This document shows positions 27,198-34,668 of a stretch of 45,492 nucleotides of DNA, one piece after another (the first letter of the stretch is position 1; each line of letters begins with the position of its first letter). The stretch comes from an uncultured Prevotella sp. GTDB taxonomy: Bacteria > Bacteroidota > Bacteroidia > Bacteroidales > Bacteroidaceae. The position numbers and the translations under genes were made by a program. The notes below the pieces were generated by a model. It was not told where the DNA came from, ran no database searches, and saw only the letters and a list, made by a program, of their open reading frames with translations. Where the stretch lies: the NCBI GenBank assembly GCA_900553465.1, contig USDT01000022.1, forward strand, positions 1-45,492. Reading direction: 5' to 3'.

Positions 27198-27232
27198 GTA
27201 AAGGCTTTATGGATTTGCCATAAAGCCTTTAC
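27198..27232. terminator. Perfect 15-bp hairpin, possible terminator of the esterase gene
   Basis: GTAAAGGCTTTATGG (27198-27212) pairs perfectly with CCATAAAGCCTTTAC (27218-27232) around a 5-base loop, and can extend by a further two pairs. It lies 55 bases beyond the esterase stop codon. The tail on the minus strand (CGTGATGTAAG) is not T-rich, so an operator or mRNA 3' stabiliser is also possible. Confidence 0.5.
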
Positions 27233-27287
27233 TGGAAACCCGTCAGTCCTCTCCTGTGGGACAGACATGCGCAAACGGCATTATCGT

Positions 27288-28709
27288 TTATTTTCTGTCG
27301 TCTTTCTCTATCTTCCTTATTTCTTCGGCTACGATGCCCGCAATCTTTGTCGCGCCCTCACGGTTGGGATGTATTCCGTCGCCCTGCATCAGCGCTTTGT
27401 CGCCTTCGAACGGTGTGTGAAGGTCTATTATGCGCGCTTTCTCTTTTTTAGCCACACGGCGCAGAATCGGTATTATTTCGTCGGTTATCACCGAATCGTT
27501 TATTCCTGCCGAGTTCTCCCACGCCTTTACCGGCAGTGCCAGACATATCTCCGGCTTCGTATCGAGTGCTTTCAGCTCGCTTATCATCCGGCGGAGATCG
27601 CTTTCAAACTCGTCGCCATGCACCCAGTTCTGCGGTTTGCTGTCGTTTGTGCCGAGCTTTATCACCACTACATCAGGTCTGAAATCCTTAACGTAGGTCC
27701 ACTCCGGTTCGTTTACGTAAGGCCAGTCGCCCTTAGACAGCAGTGTGCGTGCGCCCACTCCGAAGTTCTTCACGTTGTATCCGTCGCCCAGCATCTGTTG
27801 CAGGCGTGCCGGATAGCCGTAGGTACTGCTCATGTCGATGCCGCATCCGTCGGTGATGCTGTTGCCTATGCACGCCACTCTCACGGCGTCCTTGCGTGGC
27901 GCTTTCAGGTTGTCGAGCCACGAGGTCATGTCCTCCAGCAGCTGTTTGTGGTACACAAAGTTGGTATGCGAGCCGAATCCGTGCTCGCCTTTGGCGTATG
28001 CATACATGGCCGCGGGTATGTCGGCGTTGCGCAGTGCGGCGTAGTAGGCCACTCCGTTGGGCACGGGTGGCACAAGTGTGTCGTCGGTGGAAAGGAGTAT
28101 GAGAGCCGGCGGTGTGATGTGACGGCGCACCTGCAGTTCGTTGGAGTAAAGCTCGACGTATTTGCGGTCGTGCCTTTTCTCGCCGAGGAAATTGTGTACA
28201 GAGCCTACGTGCGTCTTGCTTTCGTCCATTGTTATCACCGGATAGAATAGTATTTGGAAGTCAGGACGCGACTTCGTGGGAGCGTGTGTGGCAAGCGTTG
28301 ACGCCAGATGGCCGCCGGCCGACGAGCCCATGATGCCCACGTCGTAGGGATTTATGTTCCACACCTCGGCGCTGTCGCGCACCATGCTGATGGCTTTCTC
28401 GGCGTCGCCCACGGGTATGGTCAGGTCGCCTTGAGGCATACGGTAGGTCAGAATCATGCAGGCGATGCCGCGTTCGTTGAAGAACGGAATCCAGTTGGTG
28501 CCCTCGTTCTCCATTGCCAGACCTCCGTATCCGCCGCCGGGGCATACCACCACGGCCCTTCCCGTGGCCTTGCCGCTTTCGGGCAGACACACCATCATAT
28601 TGGCCTTGCCGTCGGGTGTGAGGTTGATTCTGAACTGTCTGTGGTCTGATGCCTGTGCAAATACGGTGCACAACAGGGCAATGATTGCGATGCAGGTTTT
28701 CCTTTTCAT
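27288..28709 (-). CDS. Secreted two-domain esterase: alpha/beta hydrolase fused to SGNH hydrolase
   Basis: A 473-residue exported protein carrying two separate esterase folds. The signal peptide covers about 1-20 (CIAIIALLCTVFAQA). Residues about 25-270 form a BD-FAE-type alpha/beta hydrolase: oxyanion motif PGGGYGG (57-63), nucleophile S130 in GSSAGG, acid D209/D210 in STDDTLVPP and H243 in GEHGF. Residues about 276-470 form an SGNH/GDSL hydrolase: GNSIT with S284, G318 region, GTND (353-356) and DGIHPN with D444 and H447. All catalytic residues are present in both. Likely substrates are acylated plant polysaccharides or other glycans (acetyl or feruloyl groups); this is inference. It is divergent from an AraC-type regulator. 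Confidence 0.88.
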   Translation of the reverse strand: MKRKTCIAIIALLCTVFAQASDHRQFRINLTPDGKANMMVCLPESGKATGRAVVVCPGGGYGGLAMENEGTNWIPFFNERGIACMILTYRMPQGDLTIPVGDAEKAISMVRDSAEVWNINPYDVGIMGSSAGGHLASTLATHAPTKSRPDFQILFYPVITMDESKTHVGSVHNFLGEKRHDRKYVELYSNELQVRRHITPPALILLSTDDTLVPPVPNGVAYYAALRNADIPAAMYAYAKGEHGFGSHTNFVYHKQLLEDMTSWLDNLKAPRKDAVRVACIGNSITDGCGIDMSSTYGYPARLQQMLGDGYNVKNFGVGARTLLSKGDWPYVNEPEWTYVKDFRPDVVVIKLGTNDSKPQNWVHGDEFESDLRRMISELKALDTKPEICLALPVKAWENSAGINDSVITDEIIPILRRVAKKEKARIIDLHTPFEGDKALMQGDGIHPNREGATKIAGIVAEEIRKIEKDDRK

Positions 28710-28831
28710 ATGGTTTACGGTTTTGAGTTGTCCGGCAACTTTTGCATTTTTTGCGTCTTATGAAACGCATATTGTTATATCATATGTCGTATTTGATAAT
28801 ACATTATTCGGTATGCCGGAATTTGGTGACA

Positions 28832-28839
28832 CAAAGATA
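28832..28839 (-). promoter_or_regulatory. Possible -7 box of the esterase gene
   Basis: Minus-strand TATCTTTG (CAAAGATA on +) matches TAnnTTTG, about 120 bases before the ATG. No good -33 TTTG is seen. It lies back to back with the promoter of the divergent AraC-type gene. Confidence 0.45.
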
Positions 28840-28858
28840 ACATAATATTAATGAAAGA

Positions 28859-28890
28859 TTTGCTTGTGTATTATATTTTATGTATCTTTG
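28859..28890 (+). promoter_or_regulatory. Promoter of the AraC-type regulator gene
   Basis: TTTG (28859-28862), 20 bases, TATCTTTG (28883-28890): an exact match to the Bacteroidetes promoter. The leader to 28939 is about 40-45 nucleotides. Confidence 0.7.
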
Positions 28891-28938
28891 TTATTCAAAT
28901 GTTTTGAAACATAGTATTTATTAATTTATTTAGTCATT

Positions 28939-29820
28939 ATGTACAATCAGAAATTCAAGGATATTACGGTTTCTGAGGTGATAAAGGATTGTGAGGGAAT
29001 CAGTCTTGGTAAAGATGTCTTCTTGCTGGATGATTTTTCAAAGATAAAAGACCCAAACTATATATTCCGGATGCGTTGCCTGCTCATGTCACTTTGTATT
29101 GAAGGCGAGTGCGGCTATACAGTTGACACGACGCGTCATAACATCCGTCCCAAAGACATCTTAATTATCCGTAAAGGACAGACCATCTCCGACTGTTGGC
29201 AGAGCGCTGACTACAAGGGCATGCTGTTGATCTTCTCGTACAATTTCTTTGATGAGGCCATCAAAGGTATGCGCGGACTGTCCTCCCTGTTTCTCTTTGC
29301 AAAGAATCATTCGGTATGTAATCTTGAGTCGGAGGAGGCCGACAAGCTTGTCGACTATTACAATCTGATAAAGAAGACCGTTGAGAATGACAAATTGTAT
29401 TTCCGCCGTGAAACAGTGCAGTCGATCGTCGCAGCCATGCTCTATGATATAAGCAGCGTGATAAGCCGCATACAGAAGGGCGTTGTCGCGGGCTCGCGTG
29501 CCGAACGCATTTTCATGGATTTCATACGCATAGTGGAGAAGAAGTTCCGCTCAGAGCGCCGTGTGAGCTGGTACAGCGAGCAGCTCGGCCTGTCGCCGAA
29601 ATATCTTTCGGAGACGGTGAAAAGCGTGAGCAACCGCACTCCTAACGAATGGATAGACTACTATGTGATGCTCGAGCTGCGTGTGCGGCTGCGAAACACC
29701 GAAGCCACCATAAAGGAGATAACGCAGGACATGAACTTCTCGAGCCAGTCGTTCCTTGGCAAATACTTCAAGGAACATGCGGGAATGTCGCCTTTGGAAT
29801 ATAGAAAATCCATTAAATAA
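28939..29820 (+). CDS. AraC family transcriptional regulator
   Basis: A 293-residue one-component regulator. The N-terminal half (about 1-175) is a cupin-like sensing domain (LCIEGECGYTVDTTRHNIRP, KDILIIRKGQTI). The C-terminal ~100 residues hold the two AraC helix-turn-helix motifs: the first around VSWYSEQLGLSPKYLSETVK, the second around TIKEITQDMNFSSQSFLGKY, ending in the conserved FKEHAGMSPLEYRKS. Family members bind near promoters in response to small molecules. The divergent esterase gene, 229 bases away, is the natural candidate target. A strong terminator follows. Confidence 0.93.
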   Translation: MYNQKFKDITVSEVIKDCEGISLGKDVFLLDDFSKIKDPNYIFRMRCLLMSLCIEGECGYTVDTTRHNIRPKDILIIRKGQTISDCWQSADYKGMLLIFSYNFFDEAIKGMRGLSSLFLFAKNHSVCNLESEEADKLVDYYNLIKKTVENDKLYFRRETVQSIVAAMLYDISSVISRIQKGVVAGSRAERIFMDFIRIVEKKFRSERRVSWYSEQLGLSPKYLSETVKSVSNRTPNEWIDYYVMLELRVRLRNTEATIKEITQDMNFSSQSFLGKYFKEHAGMSPLEYRKSIK

Positions 29821-29823
29821 TTA

Positions 29824-29853
29824 AAGCGTCTGCTTGCGGCAGACGCTTTTTTG
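29824..29853. terminator. Bidirectional-type terminator after the AraC gene
   Basis: AAGCGTCTGC (29824-29833) pairs perfectly with GCAGACGCTT (29839-29848) around a 5-base loop; TTTTTT follows on the + strand. Convergent with the DUF3109 gene, it may also end that transcript, though the minus-strand tail is less T-rich. Confidence 0.85.
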
Positions 29854-29860
29854 TTTGTTG

Positions 29861-30460
29861 TCAGAGCTTTATGCCCTGTTTTTCGAGTTCTTCTGCCACG
29901 GCGCAGAGCTCGTCGTACCATTCCTGTCCGAAACGTCTTATGAGCGGTTCGCGCAGAAACCGATAGACAGGCAGATCTATTTCCTTTCCTTTCTTCACAG
30001 CGTCGCGGCATACGTCCCAGCGGTTGTAGTTGAGTGCTGTACCGCCGTTGCCCAAGCGTTTTTCGCGGATGGGGTAGAGTGCACAGCTTATGGGCTTGCA
30101 GAAACGCGTTTTTCCGTTGCGGTAGGCACGCTCCAGGGCGCACAGGCAGCAACCGTTCTCGTAGCAGGTGAACACGCAGTCCTTGCCCTCGACAATGCTT
30201 GTCACGAGGTCGCCGTCGCGGTCGGTGTAAGCCACGCCCTGTTTGTCGACCACCGACTGTGCTCTTGCCGACATGTCGCTCCACACTGTGTCGAGCGCAT
30301 CCTCAATGCCTGCAATCTCGTCGAGAGTGACAGGCGCACCCGCGTCTCCCTCTACGCAGCAGATGCCCTTGCATGCTTCGAGGTCGCAGCAGAACCGTTC
30401 TGTGATGATATCCGACGACACCAGTACGTCGCCTACTTCTATGATAGGAGGTATATACAT
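29861..30460 (-). CDS. DUF3109 family protein (cysteine-rich, putative metal binding)
   Basis: A 199-residue protein of the DUF3109 family, common in Bacteroidetes and of unknown function. RFCCDLEACKGICCVEGD near 22-39 and VFTCYENGCCLCALERA near the middle supply clustered Cys. FCKPISCALYPIR adds another Cys pair, a pattern expected for a Zn or Fe-S site like that of YkgJ-type proteins. The start at MYIPPIIEVGDV (30460) is chosen because the 14-residue lead of the longer frame lies in intergenic sequence and lacks family character. It lies 81 bases downstream of ung on the same strand and may be cotranscribed. Confidence 0.85.
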   Translation of the reverse strand: MYIPPIIEVGDVLVSSDIITERFCCDLEACKGICCVEGDAGAPVTLDEIAGIEDALDTVWSDMSARAQSVVDKQGVAYTDRDGDLVTSIVEGKDCVFTCYENGCCLCALERAYRNGKTRFCKPISCALYPIREKRLGNGGTALNYNRWDVCRDAVKKGKEIDLPVYRFLREPLIRRFGQEWYDELCAVAEELEKQGIKL

Positions 30461-30541
30461 TGTTTTCAGTTTTTGATATGATGTTTTTCCGGCGGCAGTC
30501 ATGTGTCTAATGTCACAGGGATAAGCCGCCGGTGTTGCGTT

Positions 30542-31207
30542 TTACCACTTTATCGGCTGTTCGCCGTTGGCTTCGAGATATCTGTTGCAGAGCGAGAAAT
30601 GATGGTTGCCGAACCATCCTCCGCGGTTGGCAGAGAGCGGAGATGGATGCACCGACTGCAATATGAGATGTCTGGAAGCATCTATGAGCTTCGATTTGGA
30701 GCGTGCATATCCGCCCCAGAGGATGAATACAAGATGGTCGCGGTCGCGCGACAGAGCCTGTATGGCGGCGTCGGTGAACTCTTCCCACCCTTTGTGCTGA
30801 TGGCTTGCAGCCTGATGTGCGCGCACTGTGAGAGTGGCGTTGAGCAGCAGCACGCCCTGTTCGGCCCATCGTGTGAGGTTGCCGGAGCTGGGCATCGGCG
30901 TGCCGAGATCGTTCTGTATTTCCTTGAATATGTTGACAAGCGACGGCGGAAACTGCACACCGTCGTTCACAGAGAAACTCAGTCCGTGGGCCTGTCCGGG
31001 TTCATGGTAAGGGTCCTGGCCTATGATGACCACCTTCACCTTGTCGAACGGACACAGATTGAAGGCGTTGAATATGAGATTTCCCGGCGGGTAACATTTA
31101 GTTCTGGTGTATTCGGAGCGCACGAATTCGGTGAGACTGGCGAAGTATGGTTTCTCAAACTCCATGCCGATGTGTCTGCGCCACGATTCTTCTATCTTTA
31201 CGTTCAT
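30542..31207 (-). CDS. ung: Uracil-DNA glycosylase
   Basis: A 221-residue family 1 uracil-DNA glycosylase, which removes uracil from DNA at the start of base excision repair. [17 protein letters not shown] (63-79) contains the catalytic D65. The uracil-specificity Asn region is [11 protein letters not shown]. The DNA-intercalation loop is [12 protein letters not shown], with the catalytic His. The start MNVKIEESW at 31207 is chosen because a near-perfect promoter (31234-31264) overlaps the alternative upstream Met. Length is normal. Confidence 0.96.
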   Translation of the reverse strand: MNVKIEESWRRHIGMEFEKPYFASLTEFVRSEYTRTKCYPPGNLIFNAFNLCPFDKVKVVIIGQDPYHEPGQAHGLSFSVNDGVQFPPSLVNIFKEIQNDLGTPMPSSGNLTRWAEQGVLLLNATLTVRAHQAASHQHKGWEEFTDAAIQALSRDRDHLVFILWGGYARSKSKLIDASRHLILQSVHPSPLSANRGGWFGNHHFSLCNRYLEANGEQPIKW

Positions 31208-31233
31208 TGCTTTATGCGTCGTTGTATGATGCA

Positions 31234-31264
31234 CAAAAATACAATTTTTTCTTCGAAGTGCAAA
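31234..31264 (-). promoter_or_regulatory. Promoter of ung
   Basis: On the minus strand TTTG (31264-31261), 19 bases, TATTTTTG (31241-31234). Both boxes match the consensus. It fixes the ung start at 31207 with a leader of about 20 nucleotides. Confidence 0.65.
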
Positions 31265-31335
31265 ACATTGCGGCGCTTACACATATCCATAAACAGCATG
31301 ACAGGGCGTGTGACAGCACGCAGGCCGGTCGGCCG

Positions 31336-32718
31336 TCATACAATAAGGTCGTCTTTTTTCAGGCGCTTCCGCTTCATGGAACGTCTCAACAGCACATTGC
31401 CGAATGTTATTACACCTATACGTCCGATGAACATCAGTATGATGAGTATTATTTTGCTGCCGAGTGTGGCCGACGAAAGGATACCGCAACTCAGTCCTGC
31501 AGTGGCCAGTGCGGACGATGCCTCGAATATGATTTTGAGGAAATCGGTGTCTGTCGGTTCGAATAGAGCCATCAGATATATTCCGATGAAAAGTATGAAT
31601 GAGTAGAAAACAAACGTCGTAATGGCTGATTCCACGCGGTAGTTTGGGATGATATGATTCATTAAAGATACGTTCTTTCTCAGTCCTAGTTTGTTTTTCG
31701 TATAGGCATATATGGCCGATAGGGTTGTGGATTTAAGACCACCGCCGGTTCCAGAAGGCGAGGCTCCAATATACATTGCCAACGACAGAATGAGAAGGGA
31801 TATTGGAATCATATTGCTTAAATCTACGGTGTTGTAGCCGACTGTGGTCATTGCCGACATCGACTGGAACAAAGAGATAAGTATGCGGTCGTCCACATCG
31901 TACTGTTGCAGTGATGGTTCGAAGAAGAACAGGTGTATTGTACTCCACAGCGACAGGAGACATGTAATGCATATTATCACCTTTGTTGTGAAGGATATGC
32001 AGTGATTCTTTCGCGTGAACTTGTGCAGTATGTCGGTCATCATTATAAATCCCATCGCTCCCATATAGCTGAGAATGATTATTATGATGTTGGCATAGTA
32101 GTCGCACTGCAGGCTTACGAGGTTGTCGGAGTAAATACTGAAGCCCGCGGTGCAGAATGCCGAGATGCTGTGAAAGAGTGCCGACCATAGCGGTTGGTCC
32201 ATACCTTTCCAGGCGAAATAAGGATACAGAAGCAGTGTACCTCCTATTTCGAAAAAGAATACGAACTTAACGATGTTCTTTATCATTGTCTCGTTCTGCA
32301 TGTCTTCGGGGAAGGAGAACTGCGCTCCGAACATGTTGTTCTTGAAATTTCCGAGGTGATGGGTTATCCTTAGCATGATGAACGAAGACAGAGTCATGTA
32401 TCCGAGACCGCCTATCTGAATGAGCATGAGGATGACAAGCTGTCCGAAGAATGTGTAGTCGTTGGCAAGATCGGCTGTGGCAAGTCCGGTTGTTGACAGA
32501 GCTGATACTGCATTGAACAGGTTGTCGATGAATGATATGTCTTTCTTTGTGGCGAGTGGCAGCATAAGGGCAAGCGTTCCGAGGATAGTGTATCCCAGAT
32601 ATCCTATGACGAGCTGCTTTTGTGGATTTGACGAATGAAAGCCTAAAGAGATGATTTTTTCGGGATTGATGCGCAGTATGCACTTCTGAACGGTGCTCTT
32701 GAGCTTTTCTTTCTTCAT
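31336..32718 (-). CDS. KtrB/TrkH-type potassium transporter membrane subunit
   Basis: A 460-residue integral membrane protein of the TrkH/KtrB superfamily that imports K+. Four pore-loop repeats are visible: SALSTTGLATAD, SAFCTAGFS, SAMTTVGYNT and SALATAGLSCG. Each keeps the Gly of the selectivity filter. The block GASPSGTGGGLKSTTLSA matches the conserved region between repeats three and four. Hydrophobic segments fit eight or more membrane helices. The size is closer to KtrB than to the longer Bacteroides TrkH proteins. The regulatory RCK subunit (TrkA/KtrA) is not in the window. It lies 128 bases upstream of ung on the same strand, but ung has its own promoter. Confidence 0.9.
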   Translation of the reverse strand: MKKEKLKSTVQKCILRINPEKIISLGFHSSNPQKQLVIGYLGYTILGTLALMLPLATKKDISFIDNLFNAVSALSTTGLATADLANDYTFFGQLVILMLIQIGGLGYMTLSSFIMLRITHHLGNFKNNMFGAQFSFPEDMQNETMIKNIVKFVFFFEIGGTLLLYPYFAWKGMDQPLWSALFHSISAFCTAGFSIYSDNLVSLQCDYYANIIIIILSYMGAMGFIMMTDILHKFTRKNHCISFTTKVIICITCLLSLWSTIHLFFFEPSLQQYDVDDRILISLFQSMSAMTTVGYNTVDLSNMIPISLLILSLAMYIGASPSGTGGGLKSTTLSAIYAYTKNKLGLRKNVSLMNHIIPNYRVESAITTFVFYSFILFIGIYLMALFEPTDTDFLKIIFEASSALATAGLSCGILSSATLGSKIILIILMFIGRIGVITFGNVLLRRSMKRKRLKKDDLIV

Positions 32719-32914
32719 TTTCTTATGTCTTTTCTGTGTTCCGGACGTTTCTTTGACATGGTGAAATCCGGTGAACTGTATTTCTTATTATACTGAAAAC
32801 AAATGTGTTGCGTGCTTTGTACGGTATCCTTATGCCATACATATTGCGTAACAGGCCGCTAAATTACTAAATTCAGACTGAATAAAACAGAAAAGTTACT
32901 AATAAATAAAAAAA

Positions 32915-32941
32915 CAAGGCTTCCTGTAAAGGGAAGCCTTG
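32915..32941 (-). terminator. Intrinsic terminator after gpmI
   Basis: Reading the minus strand, CAAGGCTTCC (32941-32932) pairs with GGAAGCCTTG (32924-32915) and runs into TTTTTTT (32914-32908). It ends the gpmI transcript. Confidence 0.85.
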
Positions 32942-32963
32942 CTGTGTATTGTCAATAATGTCT

Positions 32964-34487
32964 TTACTTGTTGTCCACAATCAGGTTCTCACCAGTCATG
33001 TCAGCCGGCTGTTCCAGACCCATGATGTGGAGGATAGACGGAGCAACGTCGGCCAGACGTCCGTCCTTCACGGTAGCGCTGTTGTTGTCGGTCACGTAGA
33101 TGAACGGTACCGGGTTGAGTGAGTGAGCTGTGTTAGGAGTTCCGTCCTCGTTGATTGCGTTGTCGGCGTTGCCGTGGTCGGCGATGATTATTGCTTCATA
33201 ATCGTTTGCCTTGGCAGCCTCGATCACTTCCTTCACACAGTTGTCCACAGCGTGTACGGCTTTGGCGATGGCATTGTAGATTCCGGTGTGGCCTACCATG
33301 TCGCCATTGGCGAAGTTCACAACGATGAAGTCATACTCCTGTGTGTTGATGGCGCCCACCAGTTTGTCTTTTACCTCGTATGCGCTCATTTCCGGCTTCA
33401 GGTCGTAGGTTGCAACCTTCGGTGACGGAACCAGTATGCGGTCCTCGCCTTCGTACGGAGCCTCGCGTCCGCCGTTGAAGAAGAATGTCACGTGAGCATA
33501 CTTCTCTGTCTCGGCAGTGTGGAGCTGTTTCTTGCCCTGCTTGCTCAGATATTCGCCCAGAGTGTCCATTACGTTCTCTTTCGGGAACAGAATGTGTACG
33601 CCCTTGAATGAAGCGTCGTACGGAGTCATGCAGTAGTACTGCAGATCCTTTATTGTGTGCATGCCCTCTTCCGGCATATCCTGCTGTGTGAGCACCTGTG
33701 TGAGTTCCTTGGCACGGTCGTTGCGGAAGTTGATGAATATAACAACGTCGCCTTCGCCTATTGTTCCGTCAACGGTGGCATTGCTTATAGGCTTGATGAA
33801 CTCGTCGGTAACGCCCTCAGCGTAGCTTTCCTCCATGGCCTTAACCATGTCGTCAGCCTTCTTGCCTTTGCCTTCAACGAGCAGGTCGTAAGCCTCTTTT
33901 ACGCGGTTCCAGCGCTTGTCGCGGTCCATGGCATAGAAGCGTCCTACGATGCTTGCGATGTGTGCGCCGTTGGCAGAGCATACGTCCTGCAACTGGCTGA
34001 TGAATCCGGCACCGCTCTTCGGGTCGGTGTCGCGGCCGTCCATGAAGCAGTGCACGAATGTCTTGTCAAGGCCGTATTCCTTTGATATCTCGATGAGCTT
34101 GAACAGATGGTCGAGTGAAGAGTGCACACCGCCGTCTGATGTAAGACCCATGAGGTGGAGTTTCTTGCCGTTCTCCTTGGCGTAGCTGTATGCGCTTACT
34201 ATCTCAGGGTTCTGCATGATAGAACCGTCCTTGCAGGCGCGGTTGATCTTCACGAGGTCCTGATAGACGATGCGGCCAGCTCCGATGTTGAGGTGTCCTA
34301 CCTCAGAGTTACCCATCTGTCCGTCAGGCAGACCTACGTCCTCGCCCGAAGCCTGGAGCTGTGAATGTGCGCTCACTGCGCAGAGATAGTCAAGATAAGG
34401 TGTCGGAGTGTTGTAAATCACGTCGCCTGCACCATGTTTGCCGATTCCCCATCCGTCGAGAATCATCAAAAGAGCTTTCTTTGCCAT
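32964..34487 (-). CDS. gpmI: 2,3-bisphosphoglycerate-independent phosphoglycerate mutase
   Basis: A 507-residue Mn-dependent phosphoglycerate mutase of the alkaline phosphatase superfamily, interconverting 3- and 2-phosphoglycerate in glycolysis. ILDGWG (9-14) has the first metal Asp (D11). [14 protein letters not shown] (59-72) has the phosphoacceptor S61. [14 protein letters not shown] lies in the phosphotransferase insert. [14 protein letters not shown] and [10 protein letters not shown] near the C-terminus give the remaining metal ligands. Length is typical. The start at [14 protein letters not shown] is unambiguous. It is monocistronic, with its own terminator. Confidence 0.97.
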   Translation of the reverse strand: MAKKALLMILDGWGIGKHGAGDVIYNTPTPYLDYLCAVSAHSQLQASGEDVGLPDGQMGNSEVGHLNIGAGRIVYQDLVKINRACKDGSIMQNPEIVSAYSYAKENGKKLHLMGLTSDGGVHSSLDHLFKLIEISKEYGLDKTFVHCFMDGRDTDPKSGAGFISQLQDVCSANGAHIASIVGRFYAMDRDKRWNRVKEAYDLLVEGKGKKADDMVKAMEESYAEGVTDEFIKPISNATVDGTIGEGDVVIFINFRNDRAKELTQVLTQQDMPEEGMHTIKDLQYYCMTPYDASFKGVHILFPKENVMDTLGEYLSKQGKKQLHTAETEKYAHVTFFFNGGREAPYEGEDRILVPSPKVATYDLKPEMSAYEVKDKLVGAINTQEYDFIVVNFANGDMVGHTGIYNAIAKAVHAVDNCVKEVIEAAKANDYEAIIIADHGNADNAINEDGTPNTAHSLNPVPFIYVTDNNSATVKDGRLADVAPSILHIMGLEQPADMTGENLIVDNK

Positions 34488-34596
34488 AATTGTCCTTATT
34501 TAATATGTGTTGTGTTTTTATGAGAGTAAGGCGGTGGCGGAGGTCATTACTGCATGTCCGCATCATCCTGATACACCGTCTTTTGCTAATCACATG

Positions 34597-34604
34597 CAAA
34601 GTTA
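34597..34604 (-). promoter_or_regulatory. Possible -7 box of gpmI
   Basis: Minus-strand TAACTTTG matches TAnnTTTG about 110 bases before the start. A TTTG lies 14 bases further (34622-34619), which is short of the usual 19-21. Confidence 0.35.
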
Positions 34605-34668
34605 ATGCAAATATGAGGCAAACTCATAATTTTTATCTTTTTTTTATCTTCGTTTAATAATTATTCCG

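Noticed and set aside
30542..31234. Longer ung start at 31234
   Set aside because: The codon overlaps the predicted -7 box, and the added nine residues lack family similarity.
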